Source: Neomegalonema perideroedes DSM 15528
GTDB taxonomy: Bacteria > Pseudomonadota > Alphaproteobacteria > Rhodobacterales > Rhodobacteraceae
DNA length: 64,000 bases
Reading direction: 5' to 3'
Assembly: GCF_000374145.1 (NCBI RefSeq)
Contig: NZ_KB893663.1
Span: 1-64,000, forward strand
Program-made: the position numbers and the translations under genes
The notes under the pieces: model-generated
The model's database searches: none
Told to the model about the DNA's origin: nothing
The model's input: the letters and a program-made list of their open reading frames with translations, nothing else
Shown: positions 60,807 through 64,000 of the stretch, piece after piece
How positions within the stretch are numbered: position 1 is the first letter of the stretch
How the letters are laid out: each line of letters starts with the position of its first letter

Positions 60807-61355
60807 ATGATGGATTATGAAGTCGAATCGCTCATCGCCGAGGGCGCCATCGCCCGGCGCACGCAGGATCTCGCGGCGGACATCTCCGCCGCTTTCGCCG
60901 ACACGGATCAGCTGCTGCTGGTCGGGCTTTTGCGCGGCTCCTTCATCTTCATCGCCGATCTGGCGCGGCAGCTGGATCTGCCCTGCGAAGTCGACTTCAT
61001 GGTCGTCTCCTCCTATGGCGAGGAGATGGAGTCTTCGGGCAGCGTGCGCATCCTCAAGGATCTCGACACCGAGATCGCCGGGCGCGACGTGCTGATCGTC
61101 GAGGACATCGTGGATACGGGCCGCACCCTCGCCAAGGTTCTGGAGTTCATGAAGCTGCGCAATCCGCGGCGCATCGAGGTCTGCGCTCTGCTCAACAAGC
61201 CCTCGCGGCGCGAGGCGGATCTCGACGTGCGCTGGATCGGCTTCGACGTGGGCGACGAATTCGTGGTGGGCTACGGCATCGACTACGCCCAGCGCAACCG
61301 CACCCTGCCCTATATCGGCGTGGTGAAGCCGATCGCTCCGGCCGCTCCGGACTGA
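60807..61355 (+). CDS. hpt: Hypoxanthine phosphoribosyltransferase
   Basis: A 182-residue purine-salvage enzyme that makes IMP or GMP from the free base and PRPP. DVLIVEDIVDTGRTLAKVLE (about 93-112) is the PRPP-binding motif, LLRGSFIFIADLARQL and VDFMVVSSYGEEMESSG hold the loop residues, and RWIGFDVGDEFVVGYGIDYA is the C-terminal purine-contact region. ATG 60807 follows GGGGGAGG by 7 bases. It is followed by a possible small-RNA gene and a strong terminator. Confidence 0.94.
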   Translation: MMDYEVESLIAEGAIARRTQDLAADISAAFADTDQLLLVGLLRGSFIFIADLARQLDLPCEVDFMVVSSYGEEMESSGSVRILKDLDTEIAGRDVLIVEDIVDTGRTLAKVLEFMKLRNPRRIEVCALLNKPSRREADLDVRWIGFDVGDEFVVGYGIDYAQRNRTLPYIGVVKPIAPAAPD

Positions 61356-61441
61356 GCGGGCGGTCCGGGACGGACAAGCCCTCCATGCATGACCGCTATG
61401 CGCAATTCGGGCGCCTCGCGGCTCCCAAAGCGGTTTATAAA

Positions 61442-61540
61442 GGGCCTATCAGAGATTTGCGCGGGCGCAGCCCGCATGAGGCTCTGTCCTCCCTAATTGA
61501 TCTCGCCCGGCTGGCCTTTGCTCAGCCGGGCGTTTTTTTT
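61442..61540 (+). ncRNA. Candidate small RNA or structured 3' UTR
   Basis: After TTTATAAAGG (61434-61443), which resembles a -10 element, the sequence holds a hairpin GCGGGC-GCA-GCCCGC (61460-61474), a single-stranded CTGTCCTCCCTAATTG that contains an anti-Shine-Dalgarno stretch, then a strong terminator. This two-hairpin layout with an exposed CCTCCC resembles alphaproteobacterial trans-acting small RNAs. No -35 is evident, so it could instead be the processed hpt 3' end. Confidence 0.4.
61504..61540 (+). terminator. Strong intrinsic terminator downstream of hpt
   Basis: CGCCCGGCTG (61504-61513) and CAGCCGGGCG (61523-61532) form a perfect 10-bp stem with a 9-base loop, followed by eight T (61533-61540). 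It is the best intrinsic terminator in the window. Its U-tract touches the ribD stop codon on the other strand. Confidence 0.93.
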
Positions 61541-62652
61541 CACGCCCGCGCCCAGAAGCTGAGCGCGTCGGCGCCGCAAGCCTCCAGAGCCTCCAGCCGC
61601 CAGCGCGGCGCCTCCGCGAGCTTCTCCAGCCCGAGCGCCCCCATGGCCGGACGCGATTCGCTCCCGAGCGCCGCCCCCGCCGAGAACCAAGCCAGAGAAT
61701 CGACCAGATCCGCCCGGATCAATCCCGCCGCCAGACGTCCCCCGCCCTCGCAGAAGACCCGGGTCAGCCCGCGCGCGCCCAATTCGGCGAAGACCGCCCG
61801 CAGATCCAGACCGCCCTCCGGCGCCATGGGAACGGGAATCAGCTCCGCCCCCGCCGCCCGCAGAGCCTCGGCGCGCTCCGGCGAAGCCTCGGGACCATGG
61901 AGAATCCAGAGCGGAAGCTCCCGCGCCTTGGCGACCAAGCGCGATTCTAAAGGCGCCTCCAGCCGCGAATCGAGCAGAATCCGCAGGGGCGACCGCGCTG
62001 CGAGCCCTTCGATGCGCACGTCCAGAGCAGGGTCGTCGGCGCGCAAAGTCGCCAGCCCGAGCAGAATCGCGTCATGTTCGGCGCGCATCAAATGGACGCG
62101 CCGCCGCGCCTCCGGCCCGGTGATCCAGCGCGATTCGCCGCTCGCGAGCGCGATCCGCCCATCCAGCGAAGCCGCGAGCTTCAGAGTCAGAAAGGGACGC
62201 CCCTCGCGCAGGCGCGTCAGGAATCCGGCGTTGAGCCGCGCCGCCGCCTCGGCCTCGACGCCCTCCGTCACCGCGATTCCCGCCGCCCGCAGAATCGCGA
62301 AGCCGCGCCCCGCCACGCGCGGATCCGGGTCGCCCAGAGCCGCGACCACCCGCGCCGGAGCCGCCTCCGCAAGGGCCTCGGCGCAAGGGGGCGTGCGGCC
62401 ATGATGGGCGCAGGGCTCAAGGGTCACATAGATCGTCGCGCCTTGGGCGCTCCCGCCCGCCCCGGCCAAAGCCGCCAGAGCCGCCCGCTCGGCGTGGGGA
62501 CGCCCGCCCGCCGCCGTGCGTCCGCGAGCCAGAACGGCCCCGTCCTTCACGATCAGACAGCCCACCGAGGGATTGGGCCAGGTCTCGCCCAGACCCCGCC
62601 GCGCCAGAGCCAAAGCCGCCCGCATCCGGCGGGAATCCTCCTCACGGCTCAT
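61540..62652 (-). CDS. ribD: Riboflavin biosynthesis bifunctional deaminase/reductase
   Basis: A 370-residue protein with two domains. The N-terminal deaminase (about 1-150) has the zinc motif PHAERAAL and [12 protein letters not shown]; the C-terminal reductase (about 155-370) has [20 protein letters not shown] and [18 protein letters not shown], the NADPH and substrate regions. It acts in steps two and three of the pathway from GTP. It overlaps the nrdR stop by 4 bases. Convergent with hpt, sharing the terminator region. Confidence 0.95.
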   Translation of the reverse strand: MSREEDSRRMRAALALARRGLGETWPNPSVGCLIVKDGAVLARGRTAAGGRPHAERAALAALAGAGGSAQGATIYVTLEPCAHHGRTPPCAEALAEAAPARVVAALGDPDPRVAGRGFAILRAAGIAVTEGVEAEAAARLNAGFLTRLREGRPFLTLKLAASLDGRIALASGESRWITGPEARRRVHLMRAEHDAILLGLATLRADDPALDVRIEGLAARSPLRILLDSRLEAPLESRLVAKARELPLWILHGPEASPERAEALRAAGAELIPVPMAPEGGLDLRAVFAELGARGLTRVFCEGGGRLAAGLIRADLVDSLAWFSAGAALGSESRPAMGALGLEKLAEAPRWRLEALEACGADALSFWARA

Positions 62653-63134
62653 GAGGGCTTCTTGGCGCTTTTGGATTCCTCCGCGGCGTGACGGATCGCG
62701 GCGGCAAAATCCTCGAAATCGGCGGCTTCGTTGAAATCCTTATAGACCGAGGCGAAGCGCACATAGGCCACCGCGTCGAGATCGGACAAAGCCTCCATGG
62801 CCATTTCGCCGATCTTGCCGCTGGCGATCTCCGATTCGCCGAGAGTCTCGATTCGCCGCGCCAGCCCGCTCACCAATTGCTCGATCCGCTCCTCGGCGAG
62901 AGGCCGCTTGCGCATGGCGATCCGCAAAGCCCGCGCGAGCTTCTCGCGGTCGAAGGGCTCGCGGCCGCCGTCCTTCTTGCGGACCATGACTTCGCGCAAT
63001 TGCGCCCGCTCATAGGTGGTGAAGCGCGCTCCGCAGGAGGGGCAGACCCGCCGGCGGCGAATCGCCGATTGATCCTCGGCGGGGCGGGAATCCTTCACCT
63101 GAGTGTCGGGCTCGGCGCAGAAGGGGCAGCGCAT
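62649..63134 (-). CDS. nrdR: Transcriptional repressor NrdR
   Basis: A 161-residue repressor of ribonucleotide reductase genes that senses ATP/dATP. The N-terminal zinc ribbon has CPFC and CPSC pairs ([40 protein letters not shown]). The ATP-cone follows at about 48-135 ([20 protein letters not shown]). The order nrdR-ribD is common in alphaproteobacteria. It lies 12 bases after the sigma-54 activator gene, possibly as one transcript. Confidence 0.96.
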   Translation of the reverse strand: MRCPFCAEPDTQVKDSRPAEDQSAIRRRRVCPSCGARFTTYERAQLREVMVRKKDGGREPFDREKLARALRIAMRKRPLAEERIEQLVSGLARRIETLGESEIASGKIGEMAMEALSDLDAVAYVRFASVYKDFNEAADFEDFAAAIRHAAEESKSAKKPS

Positions 63135-63146
63135 GGCTCAGGCTCC

Positions 63147-64000
63147 TTAAAACAAGGGCGCTTCTCCGCCTTCGCGCCAGAATTTCTGCTTGCGGTAGAT
63201 GGTGGCCGGAGACACGCCCAAAAACACCGCCGCCTTGCGCACGTCGCCCTGACAAAGCTCCACCGCCCGCTCGATGGCCTCGCGCTCCAGATCGGAGAGC
63301 GGGCGAATCGCCTTGGAGAGCGCCACCAGATCATCGGGATTAGGCGCGGCGGAATGCGGCCGCGCGGATGGAGCGGCGAAGCTGGGGGAGGCGAAGCCTG
63401 GAGCGGGGGGAGGCGCAGGCCGCGGCGGCGCGCTGCGCATCAGGGCGGGCAACATGGCGGCGGTCAGCACGGGGCCGTCGTTGAGCACCACGGCGTTGCG
63501 CAGGACGTTCTGCAATTGCCGCACGTTGCCCGGCCAGCCGAAGGCCAGAAGGGCCGTTTTGGCGTCCTCCGCCAAGCCCTTGAAGCCGCGGCCCTCCTCG
63601 ACGGCGTAAAGCTGCACGAAGCGCTCGGCGATGAGAATCAGGTCGTCGCCGCGTTCGCGCAGCGGCGGCAGGCCGATGGGAATCACATGGAGGCGGTAAT
63701 AGAGATCTTCACGGAAACGCCCCGCGCTCACCTCCTCCAGAGGATCGCGGTTGGTCGCGCAGACGAAGCGCACGTCCACATGCTGCGGCGCCGCCCGCCC
63801 CACCGGATTGAAGGCCCCCGTCTGCACGAAACGCAGAAGCTTGGTCTGCAGATGCGGCGACATCTCGCAGATCTCGTCCAGAAAGAGCGTGCCCCCGTCC
63901 GCCAGACGTGCCGCGCCCAGCTTATCGGCCACCGCGCCCGTGAAGGCGCCCTTCACATGGCCGAACATCTCGCTCTCCATCAATTCGCCCGGAATGGCCG
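63147..64000 (-). CDS. Sigma-54-dependent activator, 5' part beyond the window
   Basis: The C-terminal 284 residues of a bacterial enhancer-binding protein; the start lies past 64000. The AAA+ domain shows [14 protein letters not shown] (the GAFTGA sigma-54 contact loop), Walker [15 protein letters not shown], the arginine-finger region [20 protein letters not shown] and [16 protein letters not shown]. After a Pro/Ala linker, the Fis-type helix-turn-helix ends the protein ([18 protein letters not shown]). The N-terminal sensory domain is not visible, so response-regulator or other input cannot be judged. It lies 12 bases upstream of nrdR. Confidence 0.92.
   Translation of the reverse strand, partial: AIPGELMESEMFGHVKGAFTGAVADKLGAARLADGGTLFLDEICEMSPHLQTKLLRFVQTGAFNPVGRAAPQHVDVRFVCATNRDPLEEVSAGRFREDLYYRLHVIPIGLPPLRERGDDLILIAERFVQLYAVEEGRGFKGLAEDAKTALLAFGWPGNVRQLQNVLRNAVVLNDGPVLTAAMLPALMRSAPPRPAPPPAPGFASPSFAAPSARPHSAAPNPDDLVALSKAIRPLSDLEREAIERAVELCQGDVRKAAVFLGVSPATIYRKQKFWREGGEAPLF

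Overview
The window is a stretch of a very GC-rich chromosome from an alphaproteobacterium, most likely from or close to the Rhodobacterales. The basis is gene content and order: rpoZ - (p)ppGpp synthetase/hydrolase - pyrE - DUF2062 - pdxJ - acpS - lepB - rnc - era on one strand, sdhCDAB, a DUF1013 TrcR-type regulator, a phasin (so polyhydroxyalkanoate storage is expected), nrdR next to ribD, and an alphaproteobacterial-type LexA half-site spacing next to uvrA. No species can be named. No phage, insertion sequence or CRISPR array was seen. Coding density is high, and most long frames opposite real genes are GC-driven shadows.

Layout. 1-1900: a tandem hairpin repeat, a small unknown protein, a Nudix hydrolase and prmA. 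2000-6630: a binding-protein ABC importer of the AfuABC/FbpABC class. 6750-10250: a GNAT acetyltransferase behind an operator-like palindrome, a phosphodiesterase gene interrupted by one amber codon, a PKHD-type dioxygenase and an FMN-dependent alpha-hydroxy-acid dehydrogenase. 10240-13490: zur divergent from znuCBA around a Zur-box-like palindrome. 13570-16700: a cyclase / carboxymuconolactone-decarboxylase-like / quinone-oxidoreductase operon and a TetR regulator. 16880-19770: uvrA. 19900-27500: exported and unknown proteins, tRNA-Cys, and a divergent TetR/DUF1772 pair with two palindromic operators. 27830-31350: sdhCDAB with a clear terminator. 32200-36470: ugpBAEC behind a Pho-box-like promoter. 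36470-42200: an oligopeptide importer with fused ATPases. 42300-49250: SDR, rhomboid, TRIC channel, Nudix, CsaA, phasin, proC, TerC and TrcR. 49390-51080: RNase T2 and bioY. 51090-59140: the era-to-rpoZ housekeeping cluster. 59700-64000: an exported Cys/Pro-rich protein, hpt, a possible small RNA, ribD, nrdR and a truncated sigma-54 activator.

The most unusual structure is a family of about 100-bp, two-hairpin repeats with at least six copies (433, 22301, 23864, 40435, 44575, 45383). In five cases the terminal TAGAGC of a copy is itself the amber stop codon of the adjoining gene; at 433-536 one copy closes both convergent genes. Other regulatory structures read directly from the sequence are a phasin promoter with palindromes upstream of and inside its -35/-10 interval, the Pho-like box before ugpB, a second Zur-like motif written in rare codons inside the znuA signal peptide, and a candidate small RNA between hpt and ribD. 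All regulator-to-site assignments are inferences from motif shape and gene context.
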